The notes below the pieces were generated by a model that had not been told where the DNA came from, made no database searches, and saw only the letters and a list, made by a program, of their open reading frames with translations. This document shows, piece after piece, positions 12,162 to 23,949 of a stretch of DNA of 64,000 nucleotides. This DNA comes from Paraspadella gotoi (taxonomy: Eukaryota; Chaetognatha). A program made the position numbers and the translations under genes. Each line of letters starts with the position of its first letter. Position 1 is the first letter of the stretch. Location: assembly GCA_051294375.1 (NCBI GenBank), contig CM119263.1:4234161-4298160 (forward strand). The letters are read 5' to 3'.

Positions 12162-13561
12162 AACTCACATCGTTCTCCGATGTGCCGCAATCCGCACAGG
12201 ACTTGCACTCGATACATTGCCAAGGATACTTTTTGACCGAGAGGATCATGTTGGGTGTGAACTGAAGGCAGGTTGGGTGACCCGACCGACCGCATTCGGA
12301 GCAGGAGACGAGGGGCTCTCGACCCCCGGTCTTCTTGTTCTCTTCGTCGACGCCTGGAAAAAGAAAGAGGTCCAAGGTCACGTGACGTGTTTTTGAATGT
12401 CGATTGACAATGACTATTAATTGAATCTGGAACCGCAAATATTAAAATTATCATCGAGTCATTTAATAAAAGATATTTCTTGCCATAGTTTCGATATATT
12501 GCCTCCATGTGCATTACAAAATAATGACATTTAACATGTAACATGATGCAACCAAACAATATAGCTAAACAATATAGTCTAAACAACTTCAGATTCAATC
12601 ATTTGTAAATCTTTAAAAAAATGCTGGATTCAATCGAAAATCTTTTTGGAGAAATTCGGGAAAAACGACAATATAGAACTGTTTAATTTTAATAATTAAT
12701 TAATTAAGAATTCAAATTTCGATAAGGACTAACTCAAGAAGTCGTTCGATGTAAAGTTCACAGCTGGCAATTCTAACGCTTTGTAAAGAATCACGGCTTG
12801 AGTATTGATCGAAAAAACATAGTAATTACCACTATACCCTTAGTACTTACTAACCTCTCCCGCTGAACTCACCCAAACAGAAATCACAGTAGTTTGATTT
12901 ATCGGCGGCGACTTTCCCGGGGACGACGTGAGCGGCTGCGGCTGCCTCGGCGGCAGCGGCGTCGGCTGCGGCGGCGGCGACCGACGATTCTTTGCTTTCG
13001 AAAAGATTTGAGTCTTTGAGTTTCGTCGGTGGCGTTGCAGTGAGTTGCTTCGCCGATTTGGAGGCGCTTTGGAAAAAATGAGAGGGTTACAACTGGTTAA
13101 TCCAAAATGTCCTATTTGGGTTAAAAAGTAGCATGTTAACTAACTCAAACAAAATAAAAAAGGTATGTTGGTCAATTTTTCATCACTTTTAAATTGTTAA
13201 CTTTTGAAATCAAATGGATTTAATCAATAATGTAATTCATTATTAGTTTTAGGATTTTTTTTTTACCCGTTTGACAATTAATTTAGGATAATCAATTTTA
13301 TCATACATCTTCCAAATTTTCACCTGTTCTTGTTGCAATAAGCGTTAGTCTTTTGTTCCGCCGCCGCTGCCGCTCGCAGCGCCGCCTCCTCCTCTTTCTT
13401 CTTTTGTTTCTCTAGTTTCGCCGCCCGACGCTTGGCGGCGCGTTGTTCTCGGCGTCGGGCGTTTCGAAGCCGACGTTTTCTGTCGGCCTCACTCTCTCCG
13501 TCGCTCTCCCAATCCTCGACTGCCGGGAAAATGTCCTGGACGGGAGAAGAAGTCAATTATA

Positions 13562-13618
<57 letters not shown>

Positions 13619-14140
13619 CTCTCCCCTGAAAACCTGGTAATTGTAAGGATCGTTGCTATTCTCGTTAAATGAGTTTAATCCGGGGACCCGGATTGAGTTT
13701 CGCGCCGAGTGGGCGGGAGGCGAAGCGAAGGGCGGAGAGAAGGGCGGCGAAGAAGGGTGAGGCGGTGGCGGCGGAGACGTGGATGGCGGCGGCGGCGGTG
13801 GCGGGAGGACGGCGGGATCGAGCGGCGGCGCGGCGGCGGAGATCGGCGTCGGAGTCGTCGACGAAGAGTTGGAGTCGCCGGAGGCATTCTCTTTGAGACT
13901 ATTGAATGAAATGGATTGAATGAATTAATGAATGAATTAATGAATGAATAAATGAACGAAGAATGAATAGAATAAATGAATGAATAGAATGAATGAAGTA
14001 ATCAATCAATTAATCGGTCAATAAAGTTAATGATTATACGTGGAGGTATAATTGATTATAAATCATCAAATATTTATACAAACCGTCGCCTCACATCAAT
14101 AAATCTATTCTTTTAATCGATAAAAAAAATCAAATGAAGG

Positions 14141-14204
<64 letters not shown>

Positions 14205-15530
14205 TATCAAATAATTCAAATCAAAACCAACCTAGATTCGGCGGTAGCGAGTAAAAGATTGACCGTCTCGGGTTCGAGTCCTCCCTTAACGTATCCTGGC
14301 GGAAGCGTCGCGTAGAAGTTGAATCCGACTCGCGTTCGCTTCCAACGCCTGGCTTCGTAGACGACCGCCTGATGGGGGAACCAAGCAGCTTTCATCAGGC
14401 GGGCCGTCGCTCATCCATCAAAATTATTTTAACCCCGAGTAAGGACTTGTCCCCTCATAAATTTCAGTCAGGCAGAATTATCCAAGCAAGGTACTCTGGG
14501 AGTGAATAAACGAGACTGTTGATTAAAAGCTTGCAGGGACCTGCTATGTCATTATCTTGTGAGAGTGATGGAGGCCTTAAACCACCAAAGCCTGTCCAAA
14601 GTCAGGGGCAAGATAGCTTGTTTATTAAATTTTACTTAAATCTTAAATTTAACATTGAATAAACAATTAAACATTGAAATAACGATCGAATGAACTCAAG
14701 ACCTGTCCGTTTCGCACGATCTGATTGTTCTTTTGTCGGCCTCGTCTTGGGCGTCGGCTTTCGTCGTCGGCCGCACCGACCCGGCGGCGCTTGTCGGCAA
14801 ACAAATGACAATCTCTCTGCGCGATGCCCGTCTGGCAATCGAGGTAAGGTTGGCGACTCTCTCGATCCTGGAAGGTAAAGATCGGAGAGGGTGAGTAAAG
14901 AGAGAGGAGTAGAATGTCGTTAGATATCTGGATGTAGTTATTTGACAATTTGATGACTAGTATAACAGCACCAGCAACAACGTCATTAACATCAACAACA
15001 ACATCACGAAGCCCATGACTCCGGAGTCCGCACCCTGAGCATCCTGCGGTTGAAGGAGAGGGTGTCCCTAACGGCGCTGCGGTAGAACTTCCCTCCAATC
15101 TTGAAGGTGTTGCGCAAGACTTGAGGATCTTCGGGTGAAAGAGTTGGATCCGGACTCGGGGGTGTTGATAGGGGATCGATCTGAGGAAAGTTGGAGGGAG
15201 GGAGGGAAGACGGTTGCTTTAATTAGTCAATTAATTAATTAGTTAATTAATTAATTAATTAATTTCGATACGTAAAAAGATATTATAAAAAAAACCTTTA
15301 AAATTGTCAAAAATTTGAGCAGTGTGTAGCGGTCTAATCTTTTCGTCTTCACATCACATGATTTTCTGTCCGTCTCTTACCTCATTTCATGGCGAAAAAA
15401 AGTAAGTTTCTGTCCTTACCTCACGAAAATGTCCGTTCCAAGCCTTGGGCTGATCGAGTCCGTTGCTGAGAGTTCCGTTGATCCGATGAATGGCCTCCTC
15501 TGGCACCACTTCTTCACTTATCTTTGTCAT
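11557..15530 (-). CDS. DPF: d4/DPF (BAF45) family double-PHD-finger protein lacking the C2H2 finger
   Basis: Nine exons on the minus strand join in frame to 532 aa: 15530-15420, 15180-15034, 14867-14703, 14368-14232, 13898-13634, 13535-13324, 13066-12873, 12353-12169, 11739-11557 (TAA). Residues ~60-115 match the Requiem/DPF N-terminal domain ([20 protein letters not shown], then [13 protein letters not shown]). [10 protein letters not shown] follows, as in DPF2. The C-terminus has tandem PHD fingers: PHD1 ~404-463 (NYCDFCLG, then [27 protein letters not shown]) and PHD2 ~463-507 ([35 protein letters not shown]). The zinc ligands of both fingers are present. In the family this double finger reads acylated and unmodified histone H3 tails, and the protein is a subunit of BAF (SWI/SNF) remodelling complexes in the nucleus. 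Between the two ends, where DPF1-3 carry a Kruppel-type C2H2 finger, this protein has a Pro-rich stretch, a dense Arg/Lys/Glu helix and polyalanine. DPF2 is about 390 aa, so this copy is long. Confidence 0.92.
12076..12160 (-). repeat. (GA)n on the sense strand, just after a d4/DPF 5' splice site
   Basis: On the plus strand a ~80-bp (CT)n run; on the gene's strand it is (GA)n starting a few bases after the donor of the PHD1 exon (GAT|GTGAGT at 12169). Confidence 0.9.
12371..12384 (+). promoter_or_regulatory. Overlapping nuclear-receptor half-site and E-box in a d4/DPF intron
   Basis: TCCAAGGTCA (extended monomer site of the ERR/FTZ-F1/NR4A type) overlaps CACGTG, giving TCCAAGGTCACGTG. It lies about 20 bp inside the intron upstream of the PHD1 exon. 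Function is inferred from motif only. Confidence 0.25.
13562..13625 (-). repeat. (GA)n on the sense strand inside a short d4/DPF intron
   Basis: The 98-bp intron between 13634 and 13535 is largely this repeat, placed close after the donor. Confidence 0.9.
14145..14203 (+). repeat. (CAAT)n microsatellite in a d4/DPF intron
   Basis: About 14 AATC/CAAT units. Irregular AATGAATG/AATTAATG repeats precede it at 13905-14000. Confidence 0.9.
14484..14635 (+). repeat. Dispersed repeat family, copy in a d4/DPF intron
   Basis: Shares GGGAGTGAATAAACGAGACT, TTAAAAGCTTGCAGGGACCT and AAAGCCTGTCCAAAGTCAGG with copies near 22.4, 33.0, 36.0 and 38.5 kb. It lies antisense to the gene and has no coding capacity. 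Confidence 0.8.
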
Positions 15531-15738
15531 TTTTCCCTTTTGTTTTTGTTTCTTTTGTTGTTGTTTTCCTCTCGTTTTTTGTTTTTTTTGCTTGTTGTTT
15601 TCGCTTTTTTCCGTCTCAGTTAGAACCGGCGAGGGCTCCCCTTTCGTCCAAATTCGGCATAGTTTTCTTTATATGCGGGATTTGGCAACGTTTATTATTA
15701 TTAGAGTTTTTTAATCGGTTTTTATTTTTTCGTTTTTC

Positions 15739-15874
<136 letters not shown>

Positions 15875-16149
15875 GGAAAGAAATAAAGAAAGAGAGCGTT
15901 TAAATACTTTTTTAAGTTCCCGTGTTTCGAATTATTTTTTATTTTTTACTGATATTTTTTTTTCTTAATCAGTTTGAGTTGATTTTCAGTTTTTTTAGAG
16001 CAAAAAAAATAAAAAATAAAAAAAAATTCTTTTTTCATTTCGTTGGTGAAAAGATTCAAATAAAAAATGAACAAAAGACGTTTTCACTTTTTTTTTCGTT
16101 TCACGATATTTTATTATTGAGTGAGATACAGAGAGGAAATGGCATCGTC

Positions 16150-16958
<809 letters not shown>

Positions 16959-17059
16959 TGTCTACATATCTATGAATCCATCTTTCTATCTCTCTCTTCG
17001 ACTTCGGTTATTCGGAACCTTACATTTGCTATTTTGTTTCTGGACGAATGTGCCTCACA

Positions 17060-18240
17060 GGTAGCGCGTGAACAATTTAGAATAAAAAACAAAATCCCTT
17101 CAAAACCAAGACTTAAATTCTTAATTTAATTTAGTTTGTGTATTCGGATAGCACTTTCAAAATTTATTTTATCGAGGACTATCCAAACACTATTCTACTC
17201 CGGATTCATAGTTTTTTTTTGAGCAAATACATTTTGTTGTTAAAAATTTTCAGGCCAGTTTTTCTTTATTTTTAATTTGAACCATTAAACAAATAACTAA
17301 TTTTTACATGATGACCAACGTTGACAAAACTTTTACGAATGAGTTTTATGCTGTAATAATTAAATAATTAAATACAAAAAAAGTCAATTGAAAAGTAACA
17401 TTGAAATTAACATCAAAATCAATATGTATTAGGCCTACCATAATGGCACCGATCAAATGGAACCTTTAATTGCAAATAGCAATCAAAGACCGACACACAC
17501 CGTTTTTGTTTAGTCTGGATTCTGGCCTTGCGTTTAACCGTTTTTTTTCGGGTAAGGGATTCGTGCCTTTCTCGGCTTCAATGAACTTACCTCCGTTGTT
17601 TTTCTTTCATTTGTCTTTCCGCTCCACTGACCACCTGATGATCGTCAAAATTGACATAAAACAACAAAAATTGCGGAATTTTCTTCCGAGACGAAAAAAA
17701 CAAAATAGCACTTGGAGGATGCCATGCTGGGCGAGCGTGACCTCTATGTTTCATTCGTATCAAAATTTCTGTGCAATTGTTTTTTAATCCGTATTTTTTT
17801 TAAACTTAAGTAAAATATTGAACTAAGCCTGACCATTTTTTTAATGACGGCTAGATCATATACAATATTTTATTCTCAAATTCTTCGGTTCCTTTTTTTC
17901 TTTTCTTTTTTCTTTTCCTTTTCCTTTTTTATTTTCCTTTTCCTTTTCCTTTACCTCACCCAAATTCACTTTTCTAAAATTTCCTCCACGGAATCTTAAA
18001 TTACCGATACCTCATTCTCTCTCAAGTATTTGTTTGAGCCTTTCTTAAACGTCCCTTCTCTTTTCCATTGCTCCCCTTTGCTTCCCTCACCTTAGGTCCC
18101 CTTAAGAATCCCATTCTCTAATCTCCCCCCCCTCGTTCAAACTACGTCTTCATTCCGTTACTCATATATCATCTCTAACCCCACCCACTGCCTCCATCTC
18201 CAACTTTCATCTCTAACCTAACTCCTAACCCCATCTCTAT
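17060..18240. other. AT-rich then CT-rich intergenic sequence
   Basis: No coding exon recognised. The region 17890-17955 is (CTTTTC)-like; 18120-18240 has several loose CTAACCCC/CTAACCTA strings. Confidence 0.5.
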
Positions 18241-18252
18241 CCCAAGCATTTT

Positions 18253-18333
18253 AATTCCGCTGCCGCCGCTGCCGCCTCTGCCGCCGCTGCCGCCGTTGCC
18301 GCCGCTGCTGCCGCTGCTGCCGCTGCTGCCGCA
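18253..18333 (+). repeat. (GCCGCT)n imperfect hexanucleotide repeat
   Basis: CCGCTG-type hexamers with point changes. The reverse strand encodes polyalanine inside a short open frame with no other support. Confidence 0.8.
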
Positions 18334-18404
18334 GGATGAGGTGATGCGCCGTCAAAGTCTTTATATGAGATGACGTCGTCGCTTAAGCTTCTCGCGTCGC
18401 CGGA

Positions 18405-18790
18405 ATCACTGATCTTTACCGGCGCCGCTTTTCTCAGCCGGCAACGGTTTTTTCGACCGGCGCTGATTTTCTGTATTAGCGCCGCTTTTATCAATCAGCG
18501 CCTCTTTTCTGCACTGGCGCCGCCTTTCTTGACCCTTGCCAATTTTCCTACCGGCTCCGCTTTACTCTGCATGCTTCTTTTTCACTACCGGCGCCATTTT
18601 CTCCACCGGCGCCCTCTTCGTTTTACTAGAGTCGATTTTCTCCATCGGCGCCGCTTTTCTTTAACAGCGCCGATTTCCGTACCGGCGCTGCTTTCACCAA
18701 CGACGCCGATTTTTTTCCATCGGAGCAGCTTTTCTCTACCGGCGCCGATTTTTTTCACCGGCGCCGTTTTTTTCCCGTTGCGCCAGATTG
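18405..18790 (+). repeat. Degenerate ~19-bp minisatellite with palindromic GGCGCC core
   Basis: Roughly 17 units of a pattern close to CCGGCGCCGCTTTTCTCTA. Most units keep GGCGCC or a one-base variant followed by a T-rich half. Unit length varies from 17 to 21 bp, with two longer interruptions. Confidence 0.75.
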
Positions 18791-18829
18791 GATCCGAACC
18801 GAAGATCGTAAAACAAAACCCGACGGCGA

Positions 18830-19075
18830 TAACGAGAACGATGACAACGACGATGGCGAAGACGATGACGATGATGACAACGACGATGCCGAAGACGATG
18901 ACGAAGATGACAACGACGATGGTGAAGATGACGACAACGACGACGACGATGACAAAGACTGTAACAAAGACGATGACAGCGACGATAGCACGGACGATGA
19001 CAACGAAGATGTTGAGGACGATGACAACGACGATGACACAGACGATGACAACGATCATGTTGAAGATGATGACGA
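18830..19075 (+). repeat. Degenerate GAY/AAY minisatellite (acidic if translated)
   Basis: Imperfect array of GACGATGACAACGACGATG-type units, immediately after the GGCGCC minisatellite. One frame stays open from about 18625 to 19187 and reads as Asp/Asn/Glu-rich with no initiating Met. The third-position variation is typical of an ageing GAC/GAT repeat, so I annotate it as repeat rather than gene. Confidence 0.7.
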
Positions 19076-19200
19076 GAGTTTAACATTTTTTTTCACTAAA
19101 TTTAACAACAACATAAACATCGATAATTACAACGACAACGACGACCAAAACTTTAACCACGACGCTTGTCGTTCGGCTTTCTGTCGATGACGTTGTGGTG

Positions 19201-19203
<3 letters not shown>

Positions 19204-19275
<72 letters not shown>
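19204..19275 (+). repeat. (GA)n microsatellite
   Basis: About 36 perfect GA units. Confidence 0.9.
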
Positions 19276-19278
<3 letters not shown>

Positions 19279-19718
19279 TGGGTTTTCACGAGAGGAAAGA
19301 GGCGATGAAATCGGGTGAAAATCGAGGTAGAAATTCAGTCGTTGAGTGAATTAAAGGAAGATAAAGGGACCAAGGGATTTGATGCAGATGGTACATCGTG
19401 TAAATTCCTTATTTTAGAATATATAAAAAATACAATTTTTTGATTTTTGTTAGTTTTAATTCAATTTATGCAATGTTTTAGGCTTTTCGTATTTGAACTC
19501 TCGGGGAAAAAAGCGTCTAGATCTGGGAAAATTTGGTAAATGACCGATATTTTTAAGCCGCGATGTTAACAACATACAAATATTTCCAGACGACACTGAC
19601 ATCCCTCTCCCCAAGACATTATTAAATATGAAACAAATCAAATAATAATTAAATTTAATACTCAACTTTTATATTCATACGATGAATTTTCTTTTCGCTT
19701 TGTTTTACGACCGTTTCT

Positions 19719-19835
19719 CACAGAATGTAGTTCTCTCGTTTCAGCTCACAGAATGTTTAGCTCACAGAATGTCGTTCTCTCGTTTTAGCTCACAGAATGT
19801 TTAGCTCACAGAATGTAGTTCTCTCGTTTTCGCTG
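19719..19835 (+). repeat. Composite tandem repeat built on CTCACAGAATGT
   Basis: CTCACAGAATGT occurs five times, alternating short (~16 bp) and long (~31 bp) spacers; the long spacer carries GTTCTCTCGTTT. This makes a ~47-bp higher-order unit present about 2.5 times. Confidence 0.75.
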
Positions 19836-19948
19836 ATCCGAGAAACTATAGAGCAAAAGAAACTATATTTTAAAAAAAATTCTCGTATCGAGGATGCAGA
19901 TGCAAGCACAGGTGCAACTTGCACGTACAGGTGCAAGACGCTTAGGGG

Positions 19949-20187
19949 NNNNNNNNNNNNNNNNNNNNNNNNNNNNNNNNNNNNNNNNNNNNNNNNNNNN
20001 NNNNNNNNNNNNNNNNNNNNNNNNNNNNNNNNNNNNNNNNNNNNNNNNNNNNNNNNNNNNNNNNNNNNNNNNNNNNNNNNNNNNNNNNNNNNNNNNNNNN
20101 NNNNNNNNNNNNNNNNNNNNNNNNNNNNNNNNNNNNNNNNNNNNNNNNNNNNNNNNNNNNNNNNNNNNNNNNNNNNNNNNNNNNNNN
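19949..20187. other. Assembly gap (239 N)
   Basis: Run of N. Open frames that cross it are not real. Confidence 0.98.
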
Positions 20188-20539
20188 CCGGGCGACGCGC
20201 GGGGGCGGGAAAAGCTTAAACACATTTTCAGATGATGGCGCGCTGCTCACGAACGCCTCATCGTGGCCCGGGGAATGAGGAGACGGGGATGAGGAAGAGG
20301 AAGAGGAGGAGGATGAGGACGACGACGACGATAATGCGAGAGATGCAGGGCGAAAGAAGATTAAAGAAATTAAAGTGGAGTAAAGAGAGGGTGGAAGAAA
20401 TAGAGAGAGAGAGTGAGAGAATGAGATAGTGAGTGAGTGAGTGGGCTTATGAGCGTGAAACTATAAACGAAAAAAACTGAACCGAGAAAGTAAATAAAAC
20501 AGAAATAAAGAAAGAACTAAAAATAAAAAAATAGAAAGA

Positions 20540-20591
20540 AAGAAAGGAAAGAAAGGAAAGAAAGTAAAGAAAGGAAAGAAAGAAAGAAGGA

Positions 20592-20683
<92 letters not shown>

Positions 20684-20685
20684 AC
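20540..20685 (+). repeat. (GAAA)n microsatellite
   Basis: Imperfect at the 5' end (GGAAAGAAA variants), then about 24 perfect AAAG units. Confidence 0.9.
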
Positions 20686-20909
20686 AAAAGAGAGGGAGAT
20701 ACAGAGACAGAGACAAAAAGACACAAAGGAGTCCCCAAAGAAAAAAGCCGCCTTTTTTTTTTGACAAAATGAAACGAGTCATTCATCGTGAGACGAATAG
20801 AGATTATATTCGCTATTATGAAATCTCCTCATTATTATGGTGCATAAAGACTCTGCTTTTATGGTGGATCCTTTCTTTTTTATGGGGGCTCGTCTCAAAC
20901 AAACTCTGG

Positions 20910-20913
<4 letters not shown>

Positions 20914-21004
<91 letters not shown>
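20914..21004 (+). repeat. (GA)n microsatellite
   Basis: Two (GA)n blocks separated by AAGAGAGG-type interruptions. Confidence 0.9.
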
Positions 21005-21007
<3 letters not shown>

Positions 21008-21205
21008 ATAGACTTCAAATTTGAATTTGACGCGTTGAATTTAAACAAGAAAATAATGAGGGAGAATAAAACTGAAAAAGAAAGTCTTAAAAAAAATGGA
21101 ATAAAGGAATTATTGAGTGACATTATTGTGACATTGTGACATTATTGAGCTCACGACAATTAACAAAAAATGGACGTTGTTTAATTTTACAATTCGCTTA
21201 GTATA

Positions 21206-21436
<231 letters not shown>

Positions 21437-21696
21437 TATAAATTATATGGCGTCGGAGGTACACGAACTCCTCCCAACCCGAAGGACTCGGGTTCGCTCC
21501 CTGCTGATTCACACAAGTAAGCGTCAATAAGAATTATCAGTTTTTTGGAAACACTCATTAATTTAAAAAAAAACCTGTTTTTATTTTTTCATAACGTGTG
21601 TTTTAAAAAAAGAAATTTACAATTGGTTACACTGAATATTGCTGAATCCGTTCGCTTTTGAATTTTTTATTGTTTATCGTTGTTGAGATTTTCTTT

Positions 21697-23259
21697 TCAT
21701 TGTAGGCGAACATAAATGTTGCCACTGGCGTCGCCGCTTTCTTTCTCGTCGTGGATATCTCGGATCATGACGGAGCTCATGTGGTCATCACATTGTCGAT
21801 CTGGTGACAATAGAGGAACAAAAAGTAACACGTGATTTGCGGTTGTCATGGTTGACTGGTTGAATGTTTTTTGCTAACTAATTTCATTGAGAAAATTAAC
21901 CTTTTTTTTTCAATTTTCGATTCAACTTGACGACGATAAAGAGCGCGATGCCGACGACGACGATGACGACGACGATAATGAAAACTACCGTTTCAGTGCG
22001 GTATCTTGCAAACCCTTCCGAGATTGATGGTCCTTCATCGGTTGGGGCGGGCATTTCTACGTACCTCGAAACTATTTTTGTAATAAAAAAATAATTAATT
22101 CTACTCACGAGTGCTCCCCATATGAACATTAGAAAAACCCCAACTTACCCGAATATTTTTTCTTTAGAATGAATCGCGATAAAACGATTTCTCCGATATC
22201 ATTATGTTGTAAGTGTGATGGAGGCTTTAAACTACCAAAGCCTGTCCAAAGTCAGGGACAAGATAGCTTATATATTAAATGAATGGATAATTTTTATATT
22301 GATTGTACCAATTTCATAAAATTCTGCTCCTATTATTTTGATGCTCGTGCGGAGTACAAAATAATATTCCCCGATCTAATACTTAAGGGAGTGGTCTTTT
22401 CCTACAATTGAAACATTCTTTGAAATATTATACCACTTCTTTGATAGGGAAGCCAGGTTCACTGGGAGTGAATAAATAAGACTGTGAGAGAGTCTTGATT
22501 GAAAGCTTGCAGAAACCTATGTTATTATCTAGTAACCACCAAAGCCTGTCCAAAGTCAGGGACAAGATAGCTTATCTATTAAATGAATGGATAATTTTTA
22601 TATTGGTTGTACCAATTTCAGAGTAGTTTTCCTTGGATTCAAAAGCGCAACTCAAATTTTTCGGTGAGCGAAAGAGAGTACGTAAAGTTTGAAGAATTTT
22701 TGTACTCAATTTTCTTTATTCCCTTCGACGACAAATCCTGGGAAAGTACTCTCTCCTTCCCTTTGAATAATTTCAAGGAAGATCCATGATCGAACTCTAA
22801 CAAAAGCTACGGAACCAGATTCGGGTTTTCGTGGGCGCAGTTGATCTCCACGACTTCGTCAGGTGCCGCTTCGATATTCAGGATCTTCGGTTCTCGCGGA
22901 AAAAAGCTGACCAGTAGATGGACCCTTCCAGAATGATCGTGATATTTGGGAAAAGTCTCAAAGTCAAGGAGAATTACAAAGTTGTTAAAACGAGGGTTTT
23001 CCCAGATAAATAATTTCGACGGTGAAAGAGGAAACAAAACGCTCGTAGAAATTCCGACATCTTCCATTTTCATATCCGAGACCCAGTGTTGGATGAAGGT
23101 TTCGGTATAGTAAAGATCGCAGCCTCGTAAGGCGACCGAGTAAGGAAGAGACGTTGGCATTTTGATCCTTATGATGTAATCGCATCTCATGCTGTCGTTG
23201 AAACCGAAACCGGTCATCGGCAAAACGAGTAAAATTGAGATGAAGAAAAACCACGCCAT
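21697..23259 (-). CDS. Unrecognised type I membrane protein (signal peptide, ectodomain, one TM helix, short tail)
   Basis: Minus-strand exons: 23259-22816 (start Met, 148 codons, phase 0), 22737-~22642 (CCCAG acceptor; KGIKKIEYKNSSNFTYSLSL), an exon ending at 22149 (frame with VLSRFILKKKYS, phase-1 donor GGTAAG), 22071-21901 (phase 1 to 1), and 21800-21697 (TGA). The first exon starts MAWFFFISILLVLPMTGFGF, a clear signal peptide, then an ectodomain with cysteines at 26, 47 and ~141. The 22071 exon holds a membrane helix (VVFIIVVVIVVVGIALFIVV) and a stop-transfer KLNRKLKKK. The last exon gives a 34-residue cytosolic tail ending GNIYVRLQ. The last two exons join cleanly (A9 G|GTTAAT, 100-bp intron). 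The link between the second and third exons is unresolved: donor phases do not match and the intron contains dispersed-repeat copies. I recognise no family; a small cell-surface receptor or adhesion subunit would fit. Confidence 0.55.
22202..22316 (+). repeat. Dispersed repeat family, 3' part
   Basis: Covers the GTGATGGAGGC to TTGTACCAATTTC part of the family. It lies in an intron of the membrane-protein gene, antisense to it, in tandem with the copy at 22408. Confidence 0.85.
22408..22620 (+). repeat. Dispersed repeat family, near-complete copy
   Basis: The longest copy, starting TTGAAACATTCTTTGAAATA and ending TTGTACCAATTTCA. It has no open frame and no clear terminal inverted repeat. Confidence 0.85.
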
Positions 23260-23359
23260 ATTTTTTTTTTTGGTTAAAAAAATATTATGAAGAGAAAGAT
23301 AATGCTATTGAATGGGTGAATAAATTTTTTAAAAAATGCGGGAGGATAGATATATTGTA

Positions 23360-23454
<95 letters not shown>

Positions 23455-23462
23455 GAGAGAGA
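23360..23462 (+). repeat. (GA)n microsatellite upstream of the membrane-protein gene
   Basis: About 45 GA units, then GGAAGAGAGAG. It starts 100 bp upstream of the gene's start codon. Confidence 0.9.
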
Positions 23463-23949
23463 GAAAATCTATCCAGAAACAAAGAGTGCAATTACGTAAA
23501 CAACGACATTGATCTCCAACCCCGTCGCTCGGTTCGTCATTTCAACTTTTTCGGATTCCCCGAATCCTTAATTCTGAACAAGAAAGAAAAAACAAGTAAA
23601 ATACTCAGAAAATAAACACGATGTCGTAACTCAAACTATACGGGATTTTATTTGTTAATAGACATCACTGTTTAATTAAATACCCCCTTAGTTTCACCAG
23701 ATCCTAAAAACCATTTTGTTTATCGGGAAAAATAGGGGTCAACAACATTTTTTTTACTTAAAAAAAAAAACCTCCTAGAATCAATGATTCCAGGGATTAA
23801 AAGTTGTTTTTTATCGAGTCCCTAAAACAAATATGAGGTTATTCATTATTTATTGATTTTAATATTATGATTATTATTATCATTATTGTTTTCAATACGA
23901 TTATTAATTATTTTGTATTATTATTATTATTTCCATTAAGTTTAATCTC

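Noticed and set aside
18237-18494. Minus-strand 85-codon frame with polyalanine
   Set aside because: The polyalanine is the reverse of a (GCCGCT)n repeat and the rest is minisatellite; no family features.
21440-21520. tRNA- or SINE-like box B (GACTCGGGTTCGCTCCC) after the (ATT)n tract
   Set aside because: No matching box A at the right distance and no cloverleaf; a single 10-bp match is not enough.
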